64,000 nt of DNA from Butyricicoccus sp. Marseille-Q5471 (GCF_951230135.1 NZ_CATNVC010000006.1:62001-126000), one strand, 5' to 3'. Counted from the first letter of the stretch, positions 13,067-22,201 are shown. The notes: generated by a model not told the origin, from the letters alone. A program made the numbers and translations.

Positions 13067-13999
13067 TTAGGCCTTGCCGTTGCAGCCCAGAACATTGACC
13101 AACTTGTGGGAAACCATGTCCTTGACAGCCTGACGAGCCGGCTTGAGGTACTGACGGGGATCGAAATCCGCCGGATGCAGAGCAAAGTGCTCACGGATAG
13201 CCGCAGTAATGGCCAGACGGATATCGGAGTCGATGTTGATCTTGCAAACCGCACCCTTAGCAGCCTCGCGCAGCATCTCTTCCGGAATGCCGATCGCGTC
13301 GGGCATAGCGCCGCCGTACTGGTTTACCTTCTTTACGAAGTCCTGCGGAACGGACGAAGAGCCATGCAGAACAATCGGGAAACCGGGCAGACGATCAGAT
13401 ACATCAGCCAGGATATCAAAGCGCAGCTGCGGGTTCTGGCCGGGCTTAAACTTGTAAGCGCCGTGCGAGGTGCCGATTGCAATCGCTAGGGAGTCAACGC
13501 CGGTCTTCTCAACGAAGTCCTGCACCTGCGCGGGATCGGTGTACTGGTGCTCTTCTGCGCAAACGTCGTCTTCAACGCCAGCCAGCTGACCCAGCTCAGC
13601 CTCTACAACAACACCATGAGCGTGAGCGTATTCAGCTACCTGCTTGGCAACCTTTACGTTCTCGTCATAGGGAAGGTGCGAGCCGTCGAACATAACGGAG
13701 GTGAAGCCGCCGTCGATGCAAGCCTTGCAGATTTCAAAATCAGAGCCGTGGTCAAGGTGCAGAGCAATCGGGATATCCGGGCACTCGATTACAGCCGCCT
13801 CTACCATCTTTACGAGGTAGGTGTGGTTAGCGTAAGCGCGTGCACCCTTGGAAACCTGCAGGATGACAGGAGCCTTCTGCTCCTGGCAAGCCTCGGTGAT
13901 GCCCTGAACGATTTCCATGTTGTTTACGTTGAAGGCGCCGATAGCGTAGCCGCCGTCATAGGCCTTCTTAAACATCTCAGCACTGGTTACTAATGCCAT
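13067..13999 (-). CDS. fba: Class II fructose-bisphosphate aldolase
   Basis: This 310-residue zinc enzyme cleaves fructose 1,6-bisphosphate in glycolysis. The sequence has the class II signatures IALHLDHGSDFEICKACID (zinc His pair, about 77-95) and VEAELGQLAGVEDD (about 132-145). Later come AIAIGTSHGAYKF and IVLHGSSSVP, which carry the phosphate-binding and second zinc His residues. It is monocistronic with its own promoter and terminator. It is divergent from pfp, which encodes the preceding glycolytic step. Confidence 0.96.
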   Translation of the reverse strand: MALVTSAEMFKKAYDGGYAIGAFNVNNMEIVQGITEACQEQKAPVILQVSKGARAYANHTYLVKMVEAAVIECPDIPIALHLDHGSDFEICKACIDGGFTSVMFDGSHLPYDENVKVAKQVAEYAHAHGVVVEAELGQLAGVEDDVCAEEHQYTDPAQVQDFVEKTGVDSLAIAIGTSHGAYKFKPGQNPQLRFDILADVSDRLPGFPIVLHGSSSVPQDFVKKVNQYGGAMPDAIGIPEEMLREAAKGAVCKINIDSDIRLAITAAIREHFALHPADFDPRQYLKPARQAVKDMVSHKLVNVLGCNGKA

Positions 14000-14053
14000 A
14001 AGTGGTACTTCCTTTCTTTCTCAAGAGAATATCTTTTCAAGAATTCTAAAATC

Positions 14054-14082
14054 ATTTTAACAGTATGTCCGCCTAAAATCAA
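14054..14082 (-). promoter_or_regulatory. fba promoter
   Basis: On the minus strand TTGATT (14082-14077), 17 bp, TAAAAT (14059-14054). Confidence 0.7.
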
Positions 14083-14162
14083 GACCAATATCCAAAAAGC
14101 CATCCGCTTTTTCCATTTTCGCCTTACCCCCTGCTATTAAGCGTAAAATTTGCAAAATCAAA

Positions 14163-14191
14163 TTGATTTTTCAGGCGCTTTATGGTATCCT
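14163..14191 (+). promoter_or_regulatory. pfp promoter
   Basis: TTGATT (14163-14168), 17 bp, TATCCT (14186-14191). An alternative TATAAT lies at 14193-14198 with a spacer that is too long. The leader to the pfp start is about 65 nt. Confidence 0.65.
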
Positions 14192-14262
14192 CTATAATGA
14201 AAGAAAATGCAGAAGGCAATTGACCCTGATGTGTTTCAATTTGTTAGGAGGTTTTCTTAATT

Positions 14263-15504
14263 ATGAGTGAACTCAAAGGCGCATGCGTCATCGGCCAGTC
14301 GGGCGGCCCGACTTCGGTCATCAACACCTCGGTGCTCGGCGCGCTCGAAACCGCGCTTGACTGCCCGTCTATTACCCGCGTTTTCGGTATGGCACACGGC
14401 ATCAAGGGCCTGCTGAACGATGAGCTGTACGACATCGACAAGGAAGACCGTGACGAACTGGCTCTGCTTCGTTACACCCCTTCCTCTGCTCTGGGCTCCT
14501 GCCGTTACAAACTGGCCGATCCCGATGTGGATGACACCGATTACAAGCGCATCCTTGAGATCTTCAAGAAGTACGATATCCGTTACTTCTTCTACAACGG
14601 CGGCAACGACTCCATGGATACCTGCAACAAGGTTTCCAAGTATATGCTGAAGTCCGGCTACGAGTGCCGCGTCATGGGCATCCCGAAGACGATTGACAAC
14701 GATCTTTTCGGCACCGACCACTGCCCCGGCTTCGCTTCCGCTGCCAAGTATATCGCAACCTCCTGCATGGAAATCTATCAGGACGCACGCGTTTACGACA
14801 CCGGCATGGTATGCGTAGTTGAGATTATGGGTCGTCACGCAGGCTGGCTGACCGCTGCTGCCGGTCTTGCTACCGCTCAGGGCGCGGGCCCCGACCTGAT
14901 TTACCTCCCCGAGACCGACTTCGACATGAAGAAGTTCCTGGCGGACGTCAAGAAGGTTTACGACGAGAAGGGCAACTGCCTGATCGCTGTTTCCGAAGGC
15001 ATCCACTATGCTGACGGCACCTTCGTTTCTGAGGCTGAAACCTCTGCAACCGACGGCTTCGGCCACGCTCAGCTGGGCGGTCTGGCTGCAAAGCTGGCTG
15101 ACACGGTTAAGAACGAGCTGGGCTGCAAGGTTCGCGGCATCGAGCTCTCCCTGCTGCAGCGCTGCGCTGCACACTGCGCTTCCAAGACCGATGCGGACGA
15201 GTCCTATATGTCCGGCAAGGCTGCTGTTGAGAACGCAGTTGCCGGCAAGACCGACTTCATGCCCGGCTTCAAGTGCACCCGCGACGAGAACGGCTACAAG
15301 TGCGAAATCGAACTACTGCCGCTGTCCAAGGTTGCCAACACCGAGAAGAAGGTTCCGATGGAGTGGATCAACGACGAGCACAACGGCGTGACCCAGGGCT
15401 TCGTCGACTACGCTCTGCCGCTGGTGAACGGCGATAACGTAGGCCCGAAGGAAAACGGTCTGCCCCGTTTTGCCAAGCTGAAGAAGATTATGGCTGAAGC
15501 CTAA
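14263..15504 (+). CDS. pfp: 6-phosphofructokinase, pyrophosphate-dependent type
   Basis: This 413-residue enzyme starts at ATG 14263 after AGGAGG. Motifs are GGPTSVINTS at the start, NGGNDSMDT (about 107-115) and PKTIDNDL (about 139-146). The Asp of GGND in place of the Gly of ATP-type GGDG, and the Lys in PKTIDND, are the usual marks of PPi-dependent enzymes. It phosphorylates fructose 6-phosphate using pyrophosphate, reversibly. Codon use is strongly biased, as in highly expressed genes. A terminator follows. Confidence 0.93.
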   Translation: MSELKGACVIGQSGGPTSVINTSVLGALETALDCPSITRVFGMAHGIKGLLNDELYDIDKEDRDELALLRYTPSSALGSCRYKLADPDVDDTDYKRILEIFKKYDIRYFFYNGGNDSMDTCNKVSKYMLKSGYECRVMGIPKTIDNDLFGTDHCPGFASAAKYIATSCMEIYQDARVYDTGMVCVVEIMGRHAGWLTAAAGLATAQGAGPDLIYLPETDFDMKKFLADVKKVYDEKGNCLIAVSEGIHYADGTFVSEAETSATDGFGHAQLGGLAAKLADTVKNELGCKVRGIELSLLQRCAAHCASKTDADESYMSGKAAVENAVAGKTDFMPGFKCTRDENGYKCEIELLPLSKVANTEKKVPMEWINDEHNGVTQGFVDYALPLVNGDNVGPKENGLPRFAKLKKIMAEA

Positions 15505-15525
15505 TCGATTTCGCTGATTGATTTC

Positions 15526-15560
15526 AACCCTCCCGCGCTGCAAAGCTCGGGAGGGTTTTT
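15526..15560 (+). terminator. pfp terminator
   Basis: AACCCTCCCG and CGGGAGGGTT pair around CGCTGCAAAGCT, followed by T5. Confidence 0.88.
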
Positions 15561-15597
15561 CACGCCGTAGCATACGCAGTGGCTCAAGCACAATTTT

Positions 15598-15631
15598 AAA
15601 AAAACCGTCTGCACTCGGCAGACGGTTTTTT
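15598..15631. terminator. glnS terminator, bidirectional
   Basis: AAAACCGTCTGC and GCAGACGGTTTT around ACTCG, with A-runs and T-runs on both sides. It ends the glnS transcript and backs up the pfp terminator. Confidence 0.88.
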
Positions 15632-15633
15632 AA

Positions 15634-17295
15634 TTACTTATTCATGGTTTTCGCAAAGCTGTCCTTTAGTGTAACGATACGGTTGTACCGTCCATTCTCT
15701 CTGTCCTTTACAAAGTAACCCATACGGACAAACTGCATGCGCGTGCCCGGTTCCACTTCTGCAACTGACGGTTCAAGCTTGCATCCGGTCAGATGCTTCA
15801 GCGATTCGGGATTGAGGAAATCCAGATAATTTGTGCCCTCCGGCACATCACCTGTATTCTCAAGGGTAAACAGGTTCTCATACAGATACACCTCAGCATC
15901 CAGCGCAGTCGGCGCAGACACCCAGTGAATTGTACCCTTCACCTTGCGGCCGTCAACCGGCATACCGTTACTGGTTTCCAAATCAGCAGTGCAGCGCAGT
16001 TCAGCGACCTCGCCCTTTTCATCTGTGATGACCTCATTGCACTTGACAATATATGCACCCATCAGACGCACCTCGCCGTCCGGCTTCAGGCGCTGGAACT
16101 TCGGAGGCGGTACCATGGCAAAGTCGCTCTTCTCAATATACAGTTCACGCGTGAACGGCACTTGACGCACGCCTGCATTTTCATCCTGCGGATTGTTCGC
16201 CACTTCAAAACACTCGGTTTTGTCCTCCGGATAATTGGTGATGACCATCTTGATCGGCTCGGTCACTGCCATGCGTCGGATCGCGGTCTTGTTCAGTTCC
16301 TCTCGAATGCAGTGTTCCAGCAGTTTGATATCTACCAGCGAGTTTGCCTTGGCAATGCCGGCGCGCTGAACAAAATCCAAAATCGCACTCGGCGTGTAAC
16401 CGCGGCGGCGCAGCGCGCTCAGCGTGGGCATGCGAGGATCGTCCCACCCCTCTACCCTGCCGGTCTCAACCAGTTCGCGCAGATAGCGCTTGGACATAAC
16501 CGTGTTGGTCACATTCAGCCGAGCGAATTCGCGCTGCTTGGGATGGTGCGGCAGCGGGCAATTATCCACCACCCACTCGTACAGCGGACGATGGTTCTCG
16601 AACTCAATCGAGCAAAGCGAATGAGTAATGCCCTCAATCGCATCCTGAATCGGGTGCGCGAAGTCGTAAAGCGGATAAATACACCACTTGTCACCCTGAC
16701 GATGGTGGTGCGCACGCACGATACGGTAGATTGCAGGGTCGCGCAAATTCATATTCGGACTGGCCATGTCAATCTTGGCGCGCAGCGTTTTGGTACCGTC
16801 CGGGAATTTTCCCGCGCGCATATCCTGAAACAGTGCCATATTTTCCTCCGGTGTACGGCTGCGATATGGACTTTCCTTGCCCGCCTCGGTCAGCGTGCCG
16901 CGATAGGCGCGCATCTCCTCCTGCGTTAAATCACAGACAAACGCTTTGCCATCCCGAATCAGCTGCACTGCACACTCATAGCAGGTTTCAAAATAATCCG
17001 AACCATAGTACACGCCGCCGTTCGGCTCTTCACCGGTCAGCCACTTGATGTCCTCCCAGATTGAATCTACATACTCGGTGTCTTCTTTAACCGGGTTTGT
17101 ATCGTCGTAACGAAGGTTAAACTTTCCGTTATATTTCTTTGCAATCGACCAATTGATAAAAATCGCCTTGGCTGAACCGATATGCAGATAGCCGTTCGGC
17201 TCGGGCGGAAAACGGGTGTGGATGGTCTCACCAAGACCCGCCGCGATATCTTCATCAATAATTTCAGTCAGAAAATTGCTTACTTCTTCCATCAT
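15634..17295 (-). CDS. glnS: Glutaminyl-tRNA synthetase
   Basis: This 553-residue class I synthetase has the HIGH-type motif PNGYLHIGSAKA (about 33-44) and the KMSKS-type motif VMSKRYL (about 264-270). The C-terminal anticodon-binding beta-barrels are specific to GlnRS. It charges tRNA-Gln directly. GlnRS is patchily distributed in Firmicutes, which otherwise use GatCAB. The gene lies 27 bp after gltX on the same strand, so the two related synthetases probably share a transcript. Confidence 0.95.
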   Translation of the reverse strand: MMEEVSNFLTEIIDEDIAAGLGETIHTRFPPEPNGYLHIGSAKAIFINWSIAKKYNGKFNLRYDDTNPVKEDTEYVDSIWEDIKWLTGEEPNGGVYYGSDYFETCYECAVQLIRDGKAFVCDLTQEEMRAYRGTLTEAGKESPYRSRTPEENMALFQDMRAGKFPDGTKTLRAKIDMASPNMNLRDPAIYRIVRAHHHRQGDKWCIYPLYDFAHPIQDAIEGITHSLCSIEFENHRPLYEWVVDNCPLPHHPKQREFARLNVTNTVMSKRYLRELVETGRVEGWDDPRMPTLSALRRRGYTPSAILDFVQRAGIAKANSLVDIKLLEHCIREELNKTAIRRMAVTEPIKMVITNYPEDKTECFEVANNPQDENAGVRQVPFTRELYIEKSDFAMVPPPKFQRLKPDGEVRLMGAYIVKCNEVITDEKGEVAELRCTADLETSNGMPVDGRKVKGTIHWVSAPTALDAEVYLYENLFTLENTGDVPEGTNYLDFLNPESLKHLTGCKLEPSVAEVEPGTRMQFVRMGYFVKDRENGRYNRIVTLKDSFAKTMNK

Positions 17296-17322
17296 AATGC
17301 TATTATTCCCCCAAAAGGTAGA

Positions 17323-18975
17323 TTAGAGCGCTGCTGCGCATTTATTCAGACGGTCGAGCACACGGTCGCGTCCCAAAATGCTCATGACCGTCTGCAGGTC
17401 TGGCGCATTTTGGCGGCCGGCAACCGCAATGCGAATGACCATTGAAATATCGCCCACCGCACCCTTGTAGGCTTCCGGATTTGCCTTATAGACCTTAGTG
17501 TCGCTGGCAAAGCCAAACTGATCGGCAATTGACTTCATTTTTTCAAAAAAGCCGTCCGGCGTATCGTTTTCGTCGAACTGCGCAGCATATGCTGTCAGTA
17601 TACCCTTTGCATCCTCTGCTGAGACATGCTCCGGCAGCGTATAGTCCGGCTGAAACAGCTCGTCAAACATAAAGTCCATATAGGGCTTCGCATCCGACCA
17701 AAGTGCCAAATCCTTGCGCGGCTTCTTACCACCGCGGCCGATTGCCAGATACGCCTTAGAGAACGAAGGATTCCGCACCAATAGCTGATGAAAATCGGCA
17801 TCGTTGTCTGCGCTCCACTGTGCAATATAGTCGTATACGGTGTCGGCAGACATGCGGGAAATCACGTTTTTGGATACGTCCTTCAGCTTCTCGATGTCAA
17901 ACAGCGCACCCGAACCGCTCATTTTCTTCGTCGAGAACGGGAAATCGTTCATCGGAACGTCCGGATTTGCACGACGCCATTCCTCAAAGTTAGAATTGAG
18001 CAGTGTCATCAGATATTCCATGACGGCAGGCACTGGATATCCTTCCCGATAATAAAAATCCAGTGCAAGCTCCGGATCTTTGCGCTTAGATAACTTACGT
18101 TTGCCGCCGGTTTCGGGATCAATTTTCATCAGCTGCGCGGTGTGTGCATACTTCGGTGCCTTCCACCCCATTGCGCGAAACAGCTGCAAATGCACGGGCA
18201 ACGTTGCGAGCCATTCCTCGCCGCGCACAACGACGGTCGTGCCCATCAGATGATCATCCACTACATGCGCAAAGTGATAGGTCGGAATGCCATCCGATTT
18301 CAGGATAACGATATCTTGATCGTTCTCCGTAACTTCCATCTTACCCTTAACGAGGTCTTCGTGCTTTACCTTATTCTCGATGCTGCCCTCCGAACGGAAG
18401 CGGATCACATAGGGTGTTCCCTTTTGCAGCTCATTCTCGATTTCTTCCATCGTACGGTCACGCCAAACTGCATATTTACCGTAATATCCGAAATTCTCCT
18501 TGTTGGCTTCCTGTGCGGCATGGGCAGCAGACAGCTCGTCCTCTGTGCAGAAGCACGGATAGGCCAGTCCCCGTTCCACCAGTGATTTTACAAAGCACTG
18601 ATAAAGCGCGGCACGCTGGGACTGTCGGTAAGGACCATAAACACCGCGTTCGCCATCCAGAGTGGCGCCTTCATCAAACTGCAGTCCAAACGAAGAGAAG
18701 GCTTCGATGATTGTTTTCACACCGCCCTCAACCTCGCGCTTTTTATCGGTATCCTCAATACGCAGATAGAACACGCCGCCCGACTGGTGAGCGAGACGCT
18801 CGTCTACCAAAGCGCCATACAAGTTACCAAGATGCATAAATCCGGTCGGGCTCGGGCCCATGCGGGTCACTTTAGCCCCTTCCGGCAGGTCACGCTTTGG
18901 GTATTGCTGTTCAATCTGCTCTGGCGAATCTGTAATGTGCGGAAAAAGACGTTCCGCCAAACGGTTATAGTCCAT
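17323..18975 (-). CDS. gltX: Glutamyl-tRNA synthetase
   Basis: This 550-residue protein starts at ATG 18975 after GGAGTGAAAAGA. The HIGH-type motif is GPSPTGFMHLGNLYGAL (about 41-57) and the KMSKS-type motif GKRKLSKRKDPE (about 288-299). It charges tRNA-Glu, which is also the entry substrate for HemA in the haem/cobalamin operon further right. With glnS adjacent, a strictly discriminating enzyme would be enough, though specificity cannot be read from sequence. Confidence 0.94.
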   Translation of the reverse strand: MDYNRLAERLFPHITDSPEQIEQQYPKRDLPEGAKVTRMGPSPTGFMHLGNLYGALVDERLAHQSGGVFYLRIEDTDKKREVEGGVKTIIEAFSSFGLQFDEGATLDGERGVYGPYRQSQRAALYQCFVKSLVERGLAYPCFCTEDELSAAHAAQEANKENFGYYGKYAVWRDRTMEEIENELQKGTPYVIRFRSEGSIENKVKHEDLVKGKMEVTENDQDIVILKSDGIPTYHFAHVVDDHLMGTTVVVRGEEWLATLPVHLQLFRAMGWKAPKYAHTAQLMKIDPETGGKRKLSKRKDPELALDFYYREGYPVPAVMEYLMTLLNSNFEEWRRANPDVPMNDFPFSTKKMSGSGALFDIEKLKDVSKNVISRMSADTVYDYIAQWSADNDADFHQLLVRNPSFSKAYLAIGRGGKKPRKDLALWSDAKPYMDFMFDELFQPDYTLPEHVSAEDAKGILTAYAAQFDENDTPDGFFEKMKSIADQFGFASDTKVYKANPEAYKGAVGDISMVIRIAVAGRQNAPDLQTVMSILGRDRVLDRLNKCAAAL

Positions 18976-19102
18976 TCTTTTCACTCCATCTATTGTTATG
19001 GGTATATTTGCCCACGATATTGTTATTTTATCACACCATACAAAGGCTTGCAAGGCAACGCGACAGATTTAGAAAATTCTTCGTTTTTTTCAGAAAAACC
19101 GC

Positions 19103-19131
19103 TTGTACTCTTTGTGCTTTTATGTTATATT
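19103..19131 (+). promoter_or_regulatory. Promoter of a decayed tRNA-Ser copy
   Basis: TTGTAC (19103-19108), 17 bp, TATATT (19126-19131), followed about 39 bp later by the tRNA-Ser-like remnant. Confidence 0.6.
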
Positions 19132-19169
19132 ATATAGGCACTTGTAAAACAGGCGCAAATATGACCAAT

Positions 19170-19225
19170 GGAGAAGTATCGAAGTGGTCATAACGAGCCG
19201 CACTCGAAATCCACTCGGTCAGTTG
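19170..19225 (+). pseudogene. tRNA-Ser remnant, 5' half only
   Basis: Positions 19170-19199 match the 5' part of the intact tRNA-Ser at 19362 almost exactly: GGAG, two changes, then GTATCGAAGTGGTCATAACGAGCC split over two blocks. The CTCGAAATC anticodon-loop sequence also recurs. The anticodon stem no longer pairs, and the variable arm, T arm and CCA end are missing. It has its own upstream promoter. This is probably a duplicated tRNA gene broken by an old integration or excision. Confidence 0.65.
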
Positions 19226-19361
19226 CCTTGATAATGTCGGAAACCCTTGAGTTTCCGTGGGTTTGCGGGATTTTGAAAAATTAGCTTTTTACCGATTTCT
19301 ACGGTTTTTCTACACTTTGCCTTGACTTCTACGAAAGGCTTTGTGTGTTAAAATAAAATAT

Positions 19362-19450
19362 GGAGGCGTATCGAAGTGGTCATAACGAGCCTGACTCGAA
19401 ATCAGGTTGTCCTCACGGGCACGTGAGTTCGAATCTCACCGCCTCCGCCA
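19362..19450 (+). tRNA. tRNA-Ser(CGA)
   Basis: The 89-nt gene has an encoded CCA. Acceptor arms GGAGGCG and CGCCTCC pair. The anticodon arm is CCTGA, loop CTCGAAA, TCAGG, giving anticodon CGA. A long variable arm (TTGTCCTCACGGGCAC) is typical of tRNA-Ser. The integrase gene begins about 160 bp downstream, pointing back toward the tRNA, which marks this tRNA 3' end as the attachment site of the adjacent element. Confidence 0.95.
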
Positions 19451-19498
19451 GGGGCCTGTTTGCGGTCAATGTCCGCAACAGGCCCTCCATTTTTTTGC
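19451..19498 (+). terminator. tRNA-Ser terminator
   Basis: GGGCCTGTT-T-GCGG and CCGC-AACAGGCCC form a long stem around TCAATGT, followed by a T7 run. Confidence 0.85.
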
Positions 19499-19506
19499 CT
19501 TTTCTA

Positions 19507-19533
19507 CGCTCTCTTTTGAGGGCGTTTTTTTTG
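19507..19533 (+). terminator. Second downstream terminator
   Basis: CGCTCTC, loop TTTT, GAGGGCG, then T8. It may also lie within the attachment region of the element. Confidence 0.65.
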
Positions 19534-19611
19534 TTTGTGTAGAAAACGGATATGCCTGAGCCCTTGCCCTATAAGGCTTTTCCGTATTCCCATAAGGCAG
19601 TCCGTAGAAAA

Positions 19612-20859
19612 TTAGTTGATTGCTGCAAGTCCAGTAGGTTCTGCCACTCGGTTTCTTTCAAACATCCCATCCATAACCAATCCAGATTCGATCTGTGCGT
19701 GGAAGTCCAGATGAGAATAAATGTCTGCTGTGGTCGAAAAGGTGCTATGCCCCAGCCATATCTGGATTTGTTTCATTGATATCCCATTTGCAAGCAGTAA
19801 GCTGGCGCAGGAATGTCTTAAATCGTGGAAACGGATTTTTTTGAGGTCGGTTTTTTCAAGCACCCAGCTAAAGTGATCCGTTACATAATTAGGGCGCATG
19901 AGCTTCCCTGTTTGGTCGAGGCAGATGTAGTCGAGATAATCCCGGCAGTAAGAGCGTTTGAATAGCTTTCGGTACATTTCCTGCTTTTCCTTTTCTGCAA
20001 GCAGTAGCTTTTCCACCGATGTCAGCAACGGAAGGGTGCGGAAGCTGGATTTGGTTTTCAGTACATCTTCCCCGACCGTTATGGTTTTGCCATCTACCGT
20101 GTCCTCAATCACCTTGTGCTTGATGGAGATGGTTTTTTGTTCAAGGTTGATCGCGTCCCACTTTAATCCGAGAACTTCGCTTCGGCGTAAGCCATAGTAA
20201 GCTGCCAGCTTCACACAAATCTCCAAGGGATCATCTGATATCGCATCAAACAGTGCCATCATTTCCTCTGCGGAATAAAACTGAGCCTGATATATATTCT
20301 TTTTTGGTCTGTCTACCCGGTCAGCAGGGTTACTGTCGATGATCTCCTTTTTCACCGCATTCTGTAGTGCTCTGCGGAGGACTGCGTGATAATGGATAAC
20401 CGTATTCGGTGTGTGGCCCTCATCAAAAATTGATTGATGGAAGTCCTGAATATGCTGTGGAGTAACCTCCGCTAAGGTGATGTCCAGTTCGGTAAAGTAT
20501 CGGCTGATGCGCCCATCCAGCATGGTTTGATAGCCTTTAAATGTTGTTTTAGCTATCGTGGGTTTTGCTTGTATCAGCCATTTTTGAAGGTAGTCAGTAA
20601 ACAGTACCTCTGCTTGGGGATTCCGTTTGCCCTCGATTAGTTCTCTGGCACGTTCCTCGGCTTCCCGACGCCCCTTTTCTTCCTGCTCCTGTTCGTATTC
20701 CAACCGGATCTGGTCAAAGGCTTTCTTCGCTTTCCTGTCGCTGGTTCCCGCTACCGGCAATCCGGTCGGAATCCATTTGCTTTTTCTTTTGCCGTCCACC
20801 TTAATGTATAAAACGGCGTAATAAGTATTATTTTTTTCTTGTAGGCAGCCTGTTATCAT
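19612..20859 (-). CDS. int: Tyrosine recombinase (integrase)
   Basis: This 415-residue protein has an N-terminal arm-binding region, a core-binding SAM-like domain (about 85-170) and a C-terminal catalytic domain. Catalytic residues are R in YGLRRSEVLGLKW, H-x2-R in RFHDLRHSCASLL, H in IWLGHSTFSTTADIYSHL and the tyrosine in the same motif. It is the Tn916/Tn1549 integrase type. It is transcribed toward the tRNA and lies next to its 3' end, so it should catalyse integration there. The catalytic set is intact. Confidence 0.93.
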   Translation of the reverse strand: MITGCLQEKNNTYYAVLYIKVDGKRKSKWIPTGLPVAGTSDRKAKKAFDQIRLEYEQEQEEKGRREAEERARELIEGKRNPQAEVLFTDYLQKWLIQAKPTIAKTTFKGYQTMLDGRISRYFTELDITLAEVTPQHIQDFHQSIFDEGHTPNTVIHYHAVLRRALQNAVKKEIIDSNPADRVDRPKKNIYQAQFYSAEEMMALFDAISDDPLEICVKLAAYYGLRRSEVLGLKWDAINLEQKTISIKHKVIEDTVDGKTITVGEDVLKTKSSFRTLPLLTSVEKLLLAEKEKQEMYRKLFKRSYCRDYLDYICLDQTGKLMRPNYVTDHFSWVLEKTDLKKIRFHDLRHSCASLLLANGISMKQIQIWLGHSTFSTTADIYSHLDFHAQIESGLVMDGMFERNRVAEPTGLAAIN

Positions 20860-21007
20860 TGTTATCCTCCTTTGAAATAACAGCGTTTTTGCCTACCATT
20901 GACAACATCACAATACCATAGAAAGCATAGGATAGCTATTGATTTACGCGGAAACAATCCAACGGATTTTTCTACGGTTTTGGGCCAATAATAAGCAAAA
21001 AGCCATA

Positions 21008-21226
21008 TCAACCAATCTTGATATGGCACATTTCTTCACTCAATAAATATTCGATAACGCATGCCTTAGGAATTTTATAGGTTCGTCCAATGCGAACGCT
21101 ATGTATCTCTTTTTCCGAAAGCAATTTATAAGCCAGTTTTCGACTAATGCCGCCAAGCATTTCCCGCAATTGATTTACCTCGACTACATCGGGGTATTTT
21201 TCAAACATGGTTGTTTTGTTACTCAT
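21008..21226 (-). CDS. xis: Excisionase-type MerR/HTH_17 protein
   Basis: This 72-residue protein starts at ATG 21226 after GGGGGAG; the longer frame from 21262 lacks a ribosome binding site. The winged HTH_17 signature is YPDVVEVNQLREMLGG plus SRKLAYKLLSEKEIHSVRIGRTYKIPK. Such proteins bend DNA at attachment sites and direct excision. Position next to int supports that role. Confidence 0.8.
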   Translation of the reverse strand: MSNKTTMFEKYPDVVEVNQLREMLGGISRKLAYKLLSEKEIHSVRIGRTYKIPKACVIEYLLSEEMCHIKIG

Positions 21227-21242
21227 AAAAACTCCCCCTTCG

Positions 21243-21617
21243 TTAAAAAAACGCCGGATCAAGTCCGACGCTGATTGTTAGGGCCTGATTGATTTCTTCC
21301 ATCTCCTGTTGCCCCAACCTGCCAACCCTTTCCCGGAGCCGTATCCGGTCGATGGTGCGTATCTGCTCCAGAAGTGCAAATGACTCCCTGGACAACCTTC
21401 CCACTCCGGCAATGACCGCATGGGTGGGTAGAGGCTTTTTCGGCTTGCCGGTGATGGCACAGACGATGGTGGTGGGGCTGTGGCGGTTTCCGATGTCGTT
21501 TTGCAGGATAAGTACGGGACGGACGCCCCCTTGTTCACAGCCCACAACGGGGCTTAAGTCGGCATAGAAAATATCGCCGCGGCTGATGCCTTGTTTTATC
21601 GTGTTCAAATTTTGCAC
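21243..21617 (-). CDS. PemK/MazF-family mRNA interferase without visible antitoxin
   Basis: The 124-residue product carries the MazF core: RGDIFYADLSPVVGCEQGG (about 13-31), VRPVLILQND, the conserved Thr/Ser region SPTTIVCAI and a C-terminal RLRERVGRLGQ. MazF cuts single-stranded mRNA at short sequence motifs. Normally a small antitoxin gene lies directly upstream, but here 600 bp without a good gene lie upstream and the small gene downstream is an excisionase. A lone MazF in this position is common in Firmicute integrative elements and may act in element maintenance. Confidence 0.85.
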   Translation of the reverse strand: MQNLNTIKQGISRGDIFYADLSPVVGCEQGGVRPVLILQNDIGNRHSPTTIVCAITGKPKKPLPTHAVIAGVGRLSRESFALLEQIRTIDRIRLRERVGRLGQQEMEEINQALTISVGLDPAFF

Positions 21618-22201
21618 CTCCTTGGTTTTGACTTCCTTTGTTTTTTCTTAATGGCACAAATATAGGGACCGCACTGCTGTGATTGCTTCCACGGGCAGAA
21701 CGGTCCCCATCGCTTCTGACATTAAGTCTTTTTTCTATAATAACGGTGCTTAATTCGACACTACTCCCCAAGCACTCTGTACAGAGCATATGGTGCTTTG
21801 CACAATAAAGGCGACGGCCTGAACTGCGGCTGGCTTCACCGCATCATGGGAATCTCACCCCCGCCAGGATCTCTGCCGGCTGCCCTCATTGCGTGATTCC
21901 CCGGTCAGGGGGGCTGTGACTGGACAGAAGTATCAATATAGGCTGACGGAGTCATTGCGAGACAGGCTGCCACAGCCTGTTTTCCGGTCGGATGGGTACC
22001 GCTCTGCACCTTATTTGGCCGTCTTTGATAGGAGCAGAAAGAAACGAGCGAATAAAAAAATAAGTGATTTCACTTTTCTTGCTGCCTGCCTACAGGTGGT
22101 CTTGGCGCATCCTCCGGGGTCGCTTTTCCCTTTCAGGGTCCATCAGCTAATGTATTCAGGTCATCGGATATGAAATTTTCAAAGTACGATTGGGGGAATG
22201 A
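21618..22201. other. Noncoding or remnant DNA upstream of mazF
   Basis: About 580 bp are GC-rich with several short dyads but no frame with a good ribosome binding site and protein-like composition. A structured leader of the mazF-xis-int transcript is possible. I recognise neither a group II intron nor a riboswitch. Confidence 0.4.

Noticed and set aside
14257-15174. Long minus-strand frame opposite pfp
   Set aside because: It is a shadow of the strongly biased codon use of pfp, with Val/Ala/Gly-rich composition and no known domain.
15793-16929. Long plus-strand frame opposite glnS
   Set aside because: It is an antisense shadow of glnS caused by codon bias. It has no ribosome binding site and a His/Arg-rich composition. 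The same holds for the long frame opposite cobA-hemD at 41036-42250.
21849-21868. Sequence resembling the tRNA-Ser 3' end (GAATCTCACCCCCGCCA) as a second attachment site
   Set aside because: It is only a partial match with a gap, and lies inside the element between mazF and the sigma gene. A true right attachment site would lie beyond the cargo and match over a longer stretch.
21889-22173. 94-codon plus-strand frame upstream of mazF
   Set aside because: There is no ribosome binding site, the composition is Arg/Pro/Ser-rich and shadow-like, and it has no similarity to known element proteins.
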